Positions 25,840 through 38,049 of a stretch of 64,000 bases of DNA are shown piece by piece. Made by a program: the position numbers and the translations under genes. The stretch spans positions 248,001 to 312,000 of the forward strand of contig JAYKKM010000202.1 of assembly GCA_035772405.1 (NCBI GenBank). Direction: 5' to 3'. Below the pieces are notes generated by a model, which was not told the DNA's origin, did not search any database, and worked only from the letters and a program-made list of their open reading frames with translations. The stretch is from Chrysogorgia sp. JL179-B06 (lineage: Eukaryota > Cnidaria > Anthozoa > Scleralcyonacea > Chrysogorgiidae). The first letter of the stretch is position 1, and each line of letters begins with the position of its first letter.

Positions 25840-26532
25840 CTTGTTTTCCCATGGGTAGTGTTTTTGACCATAGTCGTATAGAATCTCCTTTCCTGGTTGG
25901 ATATCTCTCAATGCAAACAGGCACAGAATTGGTTGGTTGTCATCTGCAACGATCATCCTCATTTTTGCATTTCTTTCTATTTTGCATCCATGGTTTATCA
26001 GTCTTCCAAAGTTTGGACCAAGTTTATTTGGTTCCTCAGTTGCATCATAGCTAGAAATCAAACAGGAAAGTAAAGGTTAAGTTAGTGTGTAAATGGTTGA
26101 TGTAAATACAATATTTATTGTTGTGATTTGTATGTAGTTATGGAATTTGCTTGTTTGTTTTTTCAGGGAACCTTGTCTTTGTTAGGAAATTTATGAACAT
26201 CATCTGCTGTCCACAAGTTTACAGGTGTGTTTCTTAAAAACATTGTGCTGATATTTGATTTTCATATTTTAATATCACAATATTTACAGATTATATTGTG
26301 AAAACATTTCTGTAATATGCAGTGCATACTAATAACTACTCCCAACAGCTACTTTGTGATGAGACTTACCAGAAACGTTTCCCTTTAAATTGGAAATGAT
26401 ATCTAAATATCATTTTATTATCTTCCTCCATCTTTTCTCTCTTCTCTGCTTCAACTTCATTGATCAGTTCCCCTGCATATTGCAGTAGGAACTGACCTTT
26501 CTTAAAGTTTGCAGTAGTGAAGACTGCACGTC
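25840..26532 (-). CDS. SET-domain methyltransferase fragment, KMT5A/SET8-like (two exons)
   Basis: Two minus-strand exons, 26532-26370 and 26050-25840, with proper AG acceptors and GT donors and matching phase (TG|C at the junction). Translated, they give most of a SET domain: GRAVFTTANFKKGQFLLQYAGEL at the start, then KRFCYDATEEPNKLG, then the catalytic and cofactor-binding signature GRLINHG..N..M, LCLFALRDIQPGKEI and LYDYG. SET enzymes transfer methyl groups from S-adenosylmethionine to lysine; the YDAT..N.LG..INH order is closest to SET8 (histone H4K20) enzymes. The canonical INHS reads INHG. No start, upstream exon or post-SET exon is visible. The array fragment at 25146-25672 lies where the next exon would be, so the gene may be truncated. 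Confidence 0.8.
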
Positions 26533-26950
26533 CTGCAACAAAAACATTTATTTTAATTGAATGTTAATTGGCAGGAAAGTGAAGTTTAATTGTGTCACGG
26601 ATGTTTACAAAATGAAGAATAATTTACAAAATTCTAATAAATTGTTAAAAGCCAGAATTGGCCAAAAATCCTATATAAGTCCATAATCTGTCTTCAATAC
26701 ACATGGACTCTGATATACTTTGCTGAAGACGGTTTAGCATCTTATAATTTTGTAGCATTTTTTGCTGATTGTGGCTTTGTAATTTATTAGAATCTTTGCA
26801 AATTTTCATGTCCAACAAGCTTTTTATAAAACATACAATGGAGTGCTACCCTGGTTAGAGATCTGATCCAACTAAAACTACTTTAAATAGTGGCACCACA
26901 CAATGCAGATATCTCGCTGGAAGTAGCCTTATGAAACTCGTTGCGATTAC
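26533..26950. other. No recognisable feature
   Basis: A/T-rich sequence upstream of the SET exons. I see no further exon of that gene and no repeat. Confidence 0.4.
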
Positions 26951-27090
26951 CAGTGGTGTGAGTACTCGTTACAAATGTAACGCGTTACTGTGTACTCGTT
27001 ACATTTGTAGTAATTTTAACCAGTGACCAATTACTTTTTTGGCAAAGGAACGAAAAAGGTAATTAATTACAAAACAATGGAAAGCGTTCT
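26951..27090. mobile_element. hAT-end-like fragment
   Basis: Begins CAGTGGTGTGAGTACTCG, followed by TAACGCGTTACT and repeated TTACAAATG motifs, a pattern common at hAT termini. I could not find a matching right end or a target duplication, so it is at best one end of a decayed element. Confidence 0.4.
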
Positions 27091-27564
27091 TTTGCAGAAG
27101 CAAATTACAAATTCCTTTCCTTAAATCTTTCGTGAATATAATAAATGTTATTTACCATCGAAAAATTCCTATCAACAGACAAAAAAGTTTGACGTGGAAA
27201 CGTGCTTAAGTACATAGGTATTATGGCTAAAGGCCTTCTTGAAAATAGAGTAGACCGTGGTGGCTGGGGACGAGGTTGTCCCGTGACCCACACTCTCAAC
27301 ACCGCCGTGTCAAATCATTTGACCGTTTCTGGATAAATTCGAAAGCGAAATCTCAGACGATAGTATCAATAATTTTGCAGAAGATTTAGAAACAATCGTT
27401 ACCAACCTGGTCACACTTTCGTCGTTATATCCGTTAAACAGTCAAACTTATTTGTTATGGTCATTTGTATGGGGCGCCGAACCAGTCAATATTCTATACT
27501 TTCAAAAATTAGTTCTGTACATTCATTTTATGTCTTCTGAACTACGGATATCGAGTTTAAACTT

Positions 27565-27690
27565 CACATATTCTTTCTGAACTTCACATATTCTTTCTGA
27601 ACTTCATATATGTTTTCTAAACTTCATATTATGCTTTCTAAACTTCATATATGTTTTCTAAACTTCATATTATATGCTTTCTAAACTAAA
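27565..27690. repeat. 20-bp minisatellite, left arm of F
   Basis: About six tandem variants of CTTCATATATGTTTTCTAAA. Inverted counterpart of the longer array at 30345-30600. Confidence 0.8.
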
Positions 27691-28283
27691 ATTATTTGTC
27701 TCAACTAATTTATGCATTTCTAAACAGTCAGAAAAGAGTTCTGAACCTCTGATGTCAAAAATATGGTCTGAACTCCAATGTCGGAAATCTATTCTAATTA
27801 AATATTCATACCCACAATGCAACGGGGGAAAATTTCACTGATTCAAGCATTCAAAATGGATGAAAATGCCCTCCGACCACTGATCTCAAAAATAGGACTG
27901 GATTGAGCTTTCTATTGTATCTGACAAGCTTATTTTGAAGCCTGTATATTTGCATAATGTAAATTGACAAGAGATCATCAAATGTTCCGAGTTTGCAAGC
28001 AAATCAAACTGTGACGCTCGCAAAATAGGTTTAGTGTCTGGCCAATATATTTTCTTTGTTAACATTAAATGCATAAAATCTTGAACCTAATTTGACGTCT
28101 CATATTAGGCTTCTCTTACTGGATAATTAGAGCAAACGGCGGCCATATTGGAGTGACCTCATTACGAATACAGTGGTGAATCGGAGAGGAAAGGCAGAAT
28201 TCTGACATTTAATAACTGTCCAGCGAGTATGTTTCATTCGCTAAAGTTAAATAGCAAATGTCAGAATCCTCCCTAACATGTCT

Positions 28284-29125
28284 AGATAGATAGATAGAAA
28301 CTTTATTTATACACGCTGACCCCGTCAACCGAAGCTGATTTCCACGGGGGGCGTGTGCAAAAATATAAAAATTTTACAAGATTGAAGAAGAATGGTACAT
28401 ATAGGAGCTATTTTACAAAAATAGAATAACTATTTAAAAAGGTAGAATATTAAACAATTTATCTGATAAGAAGGTTATTAGAATATTTACAGGCACATTA
28501 ATTTACTTACTAGTTACTCTATGCCAATGATGTGAGTATATAGCAATTTTATTTCGAAAGGAAGAAAGAGTTTCACTTTCCCGAATTTCCTTTGGAATAG
28601 AATTCCAAAGGTATGTGCCGTCATACATGAAACTATTTTTCATGCTATTAGTACGTGGTTTCGGTTGAAATGTCTCTAAGATTGTAGTTCGTTTTTTCAC
28701 TCTTTATGAAAACATACTAGTGAGTGATTTGGGACCTATTTTATGTAATACTTTATACATCATTTTTGCCTTAGCTTTCTTCCTTTCTGTTTTGAGTGGC
28801 TCCCAGCCCAATGCACGTAAAGCAATAGAGTGATTTACGTCATTGCTCATGTTCAAAATAATTCTAGCAGCTCTATTTTGGAGTATTTGGAGTCGTTTTG
28901 ACTGCGATTCACCAAACACATCCCATACTTCACAGCAGTAATCAAAGTATGGTCGAACAATAGCGTTATATATTGAAATGAGTGTATCTTTGTCAACAAA
29001 GGGTTTGACTCGACGAATTGCAGATATTCCTGCTGTTATTTTTTTGCAAATATTCTCAGTATTACTTTTCCAAGACAAATGCTGGTCAACTGTTACTCCA
29101 AGAGTTTTGCATTCATAAACCTGCT
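28284..29125 (-). pseudogene. CR1/L2-like non-LTR retrotransposon, 5'-truncated
   Basis: Reading the minus strand, KTLGVTVDQHLSWKSN near 29100 leads into 29078-28704, which carries the late reverse-transcriptase region (ISIYNAIVRPYFDYCCEVWD, LQILQNRAARIIL). A separate frame at 28700-28503 carries the C-terminal YDGTYLWNSIPKEIRESETL segment. A stop or frameshift near 28704 splits the two, so the copy is dead. The 3' end has an AATAAA-type signal and finishes in a short (CTAT)n run at 28284, the microsatellite tail expected of CR1/L2-group elements. The catalytic YADD part and endonuclease are absent. Confidence 0.85.
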
Positions 29126-29244
29126 TAATTTGTCTGTGATACCACAGTACTCCTTAGGTGGTCACTCCAATATGGCCGCTGTTGGCTTCATTTTTGTAAC
29201 AACAGAAGCTCGATCCAGTCCTATTTTTGAGATCAGTGCATCCG

Positions 29245-30146
29245 ACATGCCATTAGGGAGAAACCTGCTCCGGCTTCTCATTGGTCGATAAATATAGTAA
29301 CACTCGGTAACGTAACTCAGATTTCAAGTAACACCGCTATCACAATCTATCACCAGATCATTGATCGCACTTATGAATTCGCAATAATAAGGATTAATTT
29401 ATAACTCACGTAACAAGGATTTATTTGAAAAAACCACCACGAGAAAATCTTTGTAATCAGTTTAAAACTACCCATATAGCGACCGAAATCAATCTGTGAT
29501 TGATTTTGCGAGTTTTTTTGGGAAGTAAGATGCCAGTAAATACTTATAGAATACATGTACAAATCACACGAAATTCATAACCGCTACATATAGATTTTAG
29601 TAAAGGCCTAGTTAATGCGTTTAACAGAAAATACGCATTCAATACACAAAGGACCTTTTGGATAATTTTCAACTCTGTTGCTGTGAAACCAACATCGCGC
29701 AGATACGAGTATCCAAACGGTAAAAGTATTTGTCGTGCCAAAATCGTGCTACAGAGGCAGAGGTAAGTGGTGATGTTTCCTCACTGCTGAGAAAATAGCT
29801 TTTAGAAAAGTCCCTGAGCGTCTGAGCGTAAAATACATTCAGTTAGTGTGAAGTGTATTCTGTAGTTGGCATCTGTGCGATACAAGATTCAAAATGGTCG
29901 CTGATGGGTAGTTTTAAACTGATTACTAAGATTTTCTCATGGTAGTTCTTTTCAAATAAATCCTTGTTACGTTATAAATTAATCATTATTATTATTATTC
30001 ATAAGTGCGATCAATGATCTGGTGACAGATTGTGATAGCGGTGTTAAACCAAGCGCCTTGAAATCTGAGAGCGACTTGAAACGCAGTGTTACTATATTTA
30101 TCGACCAATGAGAAGCCGGAGCAGGTCTCTCTCTCTAATGGCATGT
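29245..30146. mobile_element. Inverted-repeat element U1, 902 bp
   Basis: Ends ACATGCCATTAGGGAGA.. and its complement; arms of roughly 250 bp run through TTGGTCGATAAATATAGTAA and continue with gaps towards the centre near 29640. It lies in the right arm of element F. It is the same element as U2 (own length 915 bp). No coding frame that I recognise and no clear direct duplication at its ends. Confidence 0.8.
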
Positions 30147-30344
30147 CGGATGGCATTTTCATCCATTTTGAATACTTGAATCAGTGAAATTTTCCCCCGT
30201 TGCATTGTGGGTATGAATATTTAATTAGAATAGATTTCCGACATTGGAGTTCAGACCATATTTTTGACATCAGAGGTTCAGAACTCTTTTCTTCTGACTG
30301 TTTAGAAATGCATAAATGAGTTGAGACAAATAATTTTTGTTTAG

Positions 30345-30600
30345 AAAGCATATATGAAGTTTAGAAAACATATATGAAGTTTAGAAAGCATATATGAAGT
30401 CAGCAAGAATATATGAAGTTCAGCAAGAATAAATGAAGTTCAGCAAGAATATATAAAGTTCAGCAAGAATATATAAAGTTCAGAAAGAATATGTGAAGTT
30501 CAGAAAGAATATATAAAGTACAGAAAGAATATGTGAAGTTCAGAAAGAATATGTGAAGTTCAGAAAGAATATGTGAAGTTTAAACTCGATATCCGTAGTT
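30345..30600. repeat. 20-bp minisatellite, right arm of F
   Basis: About twelve to thirteen tandem copies of GAATATGTGAAGTTCAGAAA with variants. The left arm has about half as many, so the array changed in length after the arms formed. Confidence 0.85.
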
Positions 30601-31856
30601 CAGAAGACATAAAATGAATGTACAGAACTAATTTTTGAAAGTATAGAATATTGACTGGTTCGGCGCCCCATACATTTGGATTTATTTAGAAAGCGGGGTT
30701 TAGTTCCCCCGTGTCGAGTTCTAAACTTAAATTTCCCTCGACGTCGATGCCATAATGGCTTCCCTTTCCTACTGACATGCCATTAGAGAGAGACCTTGCT
30801 CTGGCTTCTCATTGGTCGATAAATATAGTAACACTGCGGTGACGTACTCAGATTTCAAGTCGCTCTCAGATTTCGAGGCGCTTGGTTTAATACCGCTATC
30901 ACAATCTGTCACCAGATCATTGATCGCACTTATGAATTCGCAATGATAAGGATTAATTTATAACGTAACAAGGATTTATTTGAAAAGAACTACCATATGT
31001 TTTGAATCTAGTATCTCAGATGCCAACTACAGAATACACTTCACACTAATTGAATGCATTTTACTCTCAGACGCGCAGGGACTTTTCTAAAAGCTATTTT
31101 ATCAGCAGTGAGGAAACATCACTTAATACCTCTGCCTCTGAAGCACGATTTTGGGACGACAAATACGTTTACCGTTTGGATACTCGTATCTGCGCGATGT
31201 TGGTCAGTTTCATAGCAACAGAGTTGAAAATTATCCAAAAAGGTATAAGAGCATCCAAAACGGTAAACGTATTTCCAAAAGCGTGCTTCAGAGGCAGAGG
31301 TAAGTGATGATGTTTCTTCACTGCTGAGAAAATATTCTAACCCCAACATCACCAAAAACCTAACCCTAATAAACGCTAATCATAACCAAAAGACTAACCT
31401 TAATCAAAATACTGACACTAACTGCAAAAAAAACTATGCAGAAAAGGCAAACTAATTTTTATCAAACCCGACCGGAAATCGCGGGTTTGGGAAAAAACGT
31501 CTATATATCGTTGTTAATCCTGCCGTAAATATAGCCACTAATCCTTATTATTGCGAATTCATATAAAGTGCGATGAATGATCTGGTAACCGATTGTGATC
31601 GCGGTGTTAAACCAAGCGCCTCGAAATCTGAGAGCGACTTGAAATCTGAGTAATGAGAAGCCGGTGTCACGGTCTCAGTTATCCCCCAGTCTCAATGTTC
31701 CTCTAACAATTTACGCATGCGCGCGTTTGCGAGACTGCAATAACGACAGCTGACCGGTCTGAGTGTTCCTCTTCGATTCTAATAGCAGAACTAGTTGGCT
31801 TCTCAATCTACTGTGCTCCAAAAACTAAAGCTTTCGATATACCTTGCATCATCGAC

Positions 31857-34800
31857 ATGGTTACTTTTATCGAAGGACAAAATGACAAAGCTAGTGGAAG
31901 ACGAGTTCGTATGGAACAGCTAAATGAAAAATGCAATCGAATATTGCACTACCTTCGCCATGGGAAACATATGGCTGGACTCACAAACAATTTACAACGT
32001 TCTGTTCGTGCACAAGCGAAAAACTATGTTTGGGATGAAACAAGTAAGTTATTAATATCATTACATAAACAGATTGTGATAAGTCTCGCATATTCCTACG
32101 GGAATTTAGGAAAAAATATAGTTTAATATTGTCACAGCACATGGCGAATCCAAAACAGTCGAATGTTGTCTAATTTATGACCTTTTGTCTTCGCTGTAAT
32201 GGTTCTCTGTTTGTTACCAAACACTGGTAAAATTTCTCGTGCCCGCTATAACATTGTTTGGATGAATTTATCAATAGTTTAATTCGGATCATGTGTAGCA
32301 TAATCCCCTCATGTCTTGGAGGAGTTTTCTTCACTGTCTTCACATCTGTGTGAAGTATAACCCCCCCCCCCCGAAAATTACAATTTTTAACACAAGGTCT
32401 TCATATATTTTAATTTTGCTTCACACTGATTCCGATATGATTCACTGTTTTGCATGTGGACACCTGTGCTGTGCCATCAGTGAAGATAACAAATCACTTG
32501 GTGAGGAGTTTCATCAGAAATGATTTGGCCGAGTTCAGGATGGAGAGATCTGAAACCTTCAGATAGCATTGCCGACTGTATCAGTATGCACACAATGTTT
32601 TGCATGCATTTCATAAAATTACGACTCGTATTCAAGAAACAAATCCATTTCAAAAACAATCAAAACAAGGAAGGAAAAACAAAAGGAAAACAAATCCAAA
32701 ACAAGGAAGACAATAAACTTGCTAAGTTGTTAAAAAAGTGATGAAACAAGTGATGTTTTTGAGTATTCGATAGTCTAGTTTCGGAGGATTGTACTTCACA
32801 TCACTATGATGCAAATTATAATCCTCTTCTCCAAGATGGGGATATACTTCATAGTTCATTATGATCCTTTAATCAAACAATTTATCATTATAACAGTTTC
32901 ACAATCTACGATAAAACTTGGTGTCAAAATTTCACAATTTAAGATGATGAACTGTGGGGGGGACTATACTTGACCCAACTAGGCCATTCAACTATTATCC
33001 CCCTGTGAATGTGTGGGAAAATACTTGAATTGTTCTCCTTTCATCGTAGGGAATGAACTTTACTATACAGGTGGAAGAGATGATGTAAGAAAGAAGGCAA
33101 TTTTAACTGTTGAGGGAATAGCAGAAGTATTGAAACATTACCACAGCAACCCTATGGGGGGACACAGTGGTGTAAATGCTACACTCAGCAAGGTATCAGC
33201 TTTGCATTACTGGAATGGAATGAAAGAAGATATCCAAGAATATGTAAGTTACTCTCTCAAATCAAATTTTGATGAAGACATTGGGGTTTAGGTTATGAAT
33301 TATGTTAGAGTACAGGTTATGATAATAAGTGTTCCATTTTCCCTTCATACATTTTTGTCAGATTGCATCATGTCACCGTTGTCAAACGTTCAGTAAAATT
33401 AAAACACAAGCACCTGAACTTATACCAATAAAAGTGAATGAACCCTTAGAGTTAGTTGGAATTGACCTAATTGGTAAGTATACACCTTACAGTATATATT
33501 TAAACATATGTGGTTAAACCCAAAAAGCACAAATTATATTCATTCAAGGTCACCTACAGCCAATGGTGGGTTGACTACAATTTTTTTGTAGTTTTCTACA
33601 ACTACAGCTACTTGTAGTCAGCTACTGCTACTGTACTTGTCAATAAATGTAGTTTGCTACTGATTACAGCTACTGTTTCGAAAATGTAGCAAACTACTTC
33701 GCTACTGCAAATTGAAGTATCCTACTATTATCAGTTATAGACCTGGAGCGAGGGGTATTCCGCAAAAAATTACCTCGTGGGGGTGAATATTCTACGGGGT
33801 AATTCTTTGTGGAATACCCCGAGTGGAAGGTCTATAACTTAGACACAGCTAGAAAACAGATTAAATTAATCTCAAAAATATTTAATAATTTAAAACACAC
33901 ATTCTGTTATGTACGCCATCTTGGTGCCCAATGAAATTAGGCAATGTACTTGGTATGAGCGGTGATTCGAGGTCAAATGAGGTATATTCCAAGATTGTGT
34001 AATGTGATATTCAAGGCAATGACAAGTCAGTACTCCAACATTAGCATAATTAAAACCTGAAAGGAAACTGATCAGTGATCACTACGATAGTTTTTGCTAA
34101 TATACTTTTACAATTTTATGGTGGAAAAGAAACTCTAGGGGTAGTTGTAGAAAAGGCGGGTAAGGGGATTATTACGGATTCGTATAAATAATCCCGACAT
34201 GGGAGAGCCCCAAATTTAATTGAGGGACTGGGCACAGTCTAAAATTTAATTTGATGTCATACTACTTGGAGTACTCGTAGAGACTTGCATGTTCAGTCTG
34301 TTGTACTGATTAACTTTGACTAATGACAAATTCGAAAAGTAGCTTCAACTATTTTGCTACTAAAAAATCTAGTTCGCTACAACTACTGTTTTGAAAATGT
34401 AGTCAAAAACTTCTTGCTACTTAAAGTGAACTACAACTACTTTGCTACTACCCTAACCCACCCTTACCTACAGCTTATACAACAATTGTGTCAAGGTCAT
34501 TAAAATGGACAATAAAATCAATAATTATTTAAAATGTTCAAAAAGAAGCCGTGGGTTTATATGAAATAATTTGCTTAAATGGGTGAATTTGTCACAATGG
34601 ACCCAGTAATGATTGGTACTATATATTTTTTGGTAAATTTTCGGATTAAAATGGTTGCTTATTGTATTTTAATCTTACAGGACCACTGCCAACAACTATA
34701 GATGGGTTTAAGTATGTCTGTACATTTACAGATTACTTTACCAAATTTGTGGATTTTTATGCAATCAAAGACAAATCTGCCTTAGCTGTTGCAAAATGCA

Positions 34801-37062
34801 TCAAGACATTTGCCTGCAGGTAGAATTATTACTATTAGACATTAGTTATATAATTACTATAATTATTATTAGTTACAGTAAGTAGTAACCTACAAATGTT
34901 TTCTGTAGGTGGGGTGCTCCTGCCAGATTGTTATCAGATCAGGGGAGAGAATTTGTTGCAAAAGTTAACGATGAAATTTGCAAGGAGCTTGGTATCAAAA
35001 GGTCTGTGACAAGTGCGTATCACCCGCAAACAAATGGTTTGGATGAACGAACGAACCAAACACTGAAAACACGTCTCTCTAAACTCGTAAATGAACAACA
35101 GAATGATTGGAATGATTTTTTGGAAGATGTGGCTTATTCAATTAGAACACAGAAGCAAAGCACAACTAAATACACACCGTTCTTCTTGATGTTTGGAAGG
35201 AATCCTAGGTCACCTGGAGAGGTAAGCTACACTAAACTTCCACAATTTGAGTCAAACCAGGGTGTGAGGCATACAATAAAGTTGTAAGTCTCCGGGACAT
35301 AATTTGCAGACTATGATTATCCTTGTACATGTATTATAAATTATTTCTTCATTTGTCACACCAATTGTAATTTTTTTCAATTTGTAATTTGTTTGATAGA
35401 TAACTGTTGTCCAAGATAAATCTTCTGCTCCTGAGGGGTCTACAGAATTGGTAGACCAAATGGTAGAAGACAGAGCTTCGCAAATGGAAAAAACACACCA
35501 ACAGGTAAAAGCATATATTACTGTATTATAATTTTTTATATATTTGCAACCATTGCTAAAATAAAATTTATAACACTTTCATACTTAGGTACTAGACAAC
35601 ATAGATGTTGCACAACAAAAGCAAAAGAAAAGTTATGCTAGAAAGAATGCAAAAGGGGTCAAAACATTTAAAATAAATGTAGGTGACACAGTATACAAGA
35701 AGCAGATGAAGAATTTGTCAAGGAAAGGAGGCAAGATGGAACCCCGTTGGATTGGACCATACAGGTATTTTACTTTGCAATTCTGTGTACTTCATATAAG
35801 ACATCGCTATATATACAGTATACATGCATATACTTGTATAATAGTAAAACATTTTCTGAAGCATCTTTTTGTCACATATCTGTTTTAGGGTGGCTGAAAT
35901 TGATGAAAAACAAAGAGTTAGCCTTGTCCCCTTAAAAGATAATGCTGTACCATTAAAGAAGAAAGTGCCATATGATCAGTTGCAACCTTATGTAAATAGC
36001 GAACTCCATGACAATGAAATGCCAAAACAAGCAGCACCCGACAGTCCCTCAATTTATGAAGATATATCTTGTGAAGATATAGCACCAGATACAGCTGTTC
36101 CACCAGCAAATCAGGAGAAGGATGCATCTTGTGAAGATACCAAACAAGATGCAGCTGCTTCACCAGCAACTCAGGAGAAAGATACATCTTGTGAAGATAT
36201 CACACCAGATGCAGCTGCTTCACCAGCAAGTCAGGAGAAAGATGCATCTTGTGAAGATATCACACCAGATGCAGCTGCTTCACTAGCGAGTCAGGAGGAA
36301 GATACATATGCTAATGTTAGAGTTTTTCTTTCTACACCTAATAGCAATCCTGATAGACTTGTAACAACAGTCCTCCAAGCAAATTATTGGCTGACAGATG
36401 AGCACATTGACCATGCGCAGTCATTGCTTTTGAAACAGTACCCACTCACCAGAGGATTGCACTCAGTGCTGGCATTTGACAGTCGAAACTGTAAAGTGCA
36501 TAGAGGTCTTAAAAACTTTGTCCAAATTATTAACCTTGGAGGAAAACACTGGGTGACAGTAAGTAACATTGGTTGTGAACCAAACCAAGTTAAAGTGTAT
36601 GACTCACTTTATCATGAGTTACCAGATTCTGGAAGGCAGAAATTCCTTAGTTCTGTGGCAATGTTAATCAACACCAACATATCAAACATGTCTGTCCAGT
36701 GGGTTGACATGTCAAAACAAAAAGGCAGTGCAGACTGTGGTCTTTTTGCCATAGCTTCAGCTGTGAGCCTTTGCCATGGTCAAAACCCAAGTGAATGTGC
36801 ATTTGACCAAACTATAATGAGAGAACATCTAGCTCTCTGCTTCAACTGTGATGAAATAGCAATTTTTCCATCATCGCCAAGAAATGCAGGAGCTACTGTC
36901 ACAGAAGTGATAGATCTATTTTGCCACTGTCGGATGCCATATGTCAGTGGTTTATTCATGGTGGAGTGTTCAAAATGTGAAGGGTGGTTTCACCGATCTT
37001 GTGATAAAGTGCCAAAAAATGTGACAGCTAAAACTATATATTTATGCATGAACTGTAAATAG
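31857..37062 (+). CDS. Ginger1 transposase: integrase + Ulp1-like protease + PHD finger
   Basis: Eight exons with GT/AG borders join in one frame of 799 codons: 31857-32043, 33050-33243, 33362-33473, 34681-34819, 34909-35221, 35400-35504, 35589-35764 and 35889-37062 (TAG). Domains in order: an H2C2 zinc-binding domain (HYHSNPMGGHSG.., YWNGM, CHRC); a gypsy-like integrase core with catalytic D in LVGIDLIGPLP, D in LLSDQGREF and E in HPQTNGLDERTNQ; a GPY/F-like module (RWIGPYRV); four 20-residue acidic repeats starting SCED; a C48/Ulp1-like protease with H in GGKHWVTV, D in VYDSLY and C in GSADCGLF; and a C-terminal PHD finger (CHCRMP..C..C..WFHRSC..YLCMNC). The integrase should cut and join transposon ends in the nucleus. 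The protease may act on SUMO or ubiquitin-like conjugates, and the PHD finger may bind chromatin; both are inferred from family. No catalytic residue is missing. Confidence 0.93.
33561..34466. mobile_element. hAT-like MITE in intron 3 of the Ginger1 gene, 906 bp
   Basis: Flanked by a perfect 8-bp duplication CCTACAGC (33553-33560, 34467-34474). The ends are imperfect inverted repeats around GGTGGGTT. Both ends are packed with CTACAACTAC / GTAGCAAACTAC motifs in opposite directions, the subterminal repeat style of hAT elements. It lies fully within the intron, so the transposase frame is unaffected. Confidence 0.85.
33733..33832. repeat. 100-bp hairpin inside the intronic MITE
   Basis: GTTATAGACCTGGAGCGAGG at the left returns inverted at the right with a few mismatches; the stems include GGGGTATTCC and GGAATACCCC. 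Probably a smaller foldback nested in the MITE. Confidence 0.7.
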
Positions 37063-38049
37063 TTTTCTGTTCTAACATGTATATAATATTAACTGTAAAC
37101 GCAAGTTTCAAGGTCTTGTGCATGCGTCATTTTTAACAGAAACTGGCGGGCTCCATGCAAATTAAACATGGCGGATAGGGTTGTTCAATCGCTACAAGCA
37201 AGCCAAGATCAGACAATAACACTGTTAAGCTTCCTGAAACTATTCAAGAAAAATCTGAGAGAGGTAGGAAAACACTGTCTGGATGCACACTTGTAAAATA
37301 ACTAGACTGAGGATGCTTCACAGCTTAAAATTGCCCAAGATTTGGAGAGGAAATGAGCAAACCAAAGCTTTAAGAATGATCAATCGGATCCAAATGGAAT
37401 GACAGATGTATATAAACTATGAATATATAAATATGGCAGATATATAAATTATATATAACTATGGTCTATTATACTTACGTAAAAAGGTTACAAACAGAAG
37501 GGGATAACTGAGACTGGGGAGCTTTCAGACCGGCATGGTCGCGTGCTGAGCTTTCCGATTTTTAGACGCATGCGCATTATGTACAAGGGGATATCTCAGA
37601 CCGGGGGACAACTGAGACCGTGACACCGGAGCAGGTCTCTCTCTAATGGCATGTTCCTACGGCCTTGTAATCTTCTAACCCGCTCAGAAAGATACCATAA
37701 AAAGAACCGTGAAATAAACCACGGAGAGTTTTTCCATTCATAGTCGCAATAGGAAAATTGCATTGATCTACCGTGATTACGACGAAATACCGCGCACTTT
37801 TGGCGAAACAACTAGTTAGCGAAACGACCGGTTACCGTTTAAATATGATACGCATTGCTGGTTAACATTTCTAAAACATACTAGTTGCAATACCATTGAC
37901 ACTGAAAGTAATAGCTTCTTATTTGTTACACGGAAGTTTTCATTTGACCCAAATACGCTTTGACACAAATACGCTTTGACACGATAATGGTTGAATCGGA
38001 TACCGTTTGAAACTTGTGTTGCTCACTTCAATTAACTTTCTATACATAC

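Larger units (their letters stand above)
27466..30681. mobile_element. Foldback element F, arms ~0.4-0.5 kb
   Basis: Left arm 27466-27905 starts ATTTGTATGGGGCGCCGAAC and is repeated inverted at 30681 down to 30149 and on into 29239-29209. The right arm is interrupted by element U1. The centre holds a 5'-truncated CR1-like insertion at 28284-29150, flanked by inverted GGCCATATTGGAGTGACC motifs at 28141 and 29160. No clear target duplication is seen at the outer ends. Each arm contains a 20-bp minisatellite, expanded much more in the right arm. Confidence 0.8.
31665..37625 (+). mobile_element. Complete Ginger1-type DNA transposon, 5961 bp
   Basis: The ends are TGTCACGGTCTCAGTT and its exact complement, continuing with one mismatch into CCCCC. 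The element is flanked by a perfect 4-bp duplication CCGG (31661-31664, 37626-37629). TGTNR ends and 4-bp duplications are the published hallmarks of Ginger transposons. Removing the element and one CCGG restores the sequence of U1 at 30114-30140 exactly, which fixes the boundaries. The element carries one intact 8-exon gene, plus a 906-bp MITE inside intron 3. Confidence 0.95.
30775..37654. mobile_element. Inverted-repeat element U2, split by Ginger1
   Basis: Left part 30775-31664 and right part 37626-37654 together make a 915-bp element matching U1. Ends are ACATGCCATTAGAGAGAG and its complement. The flanks TCCTACTG (30767-30774) and TCCTACGG (37655-37662) are an 8-bp target duplication with one mismatch, which points to hAT-like mobilisation. 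The whole Ginger1 transposon sits inside its right terminal repeat at a CCGG. Confidence 0.85.

Noticed and set aside
34928..35287. Gypsy retrotransposon integrase
   Set aside because: The core looks Gypsy-like, but there is no RT, RNase H or LTR; short inverted ends and the CCGG duplication identify a Ginger DNA transposon.
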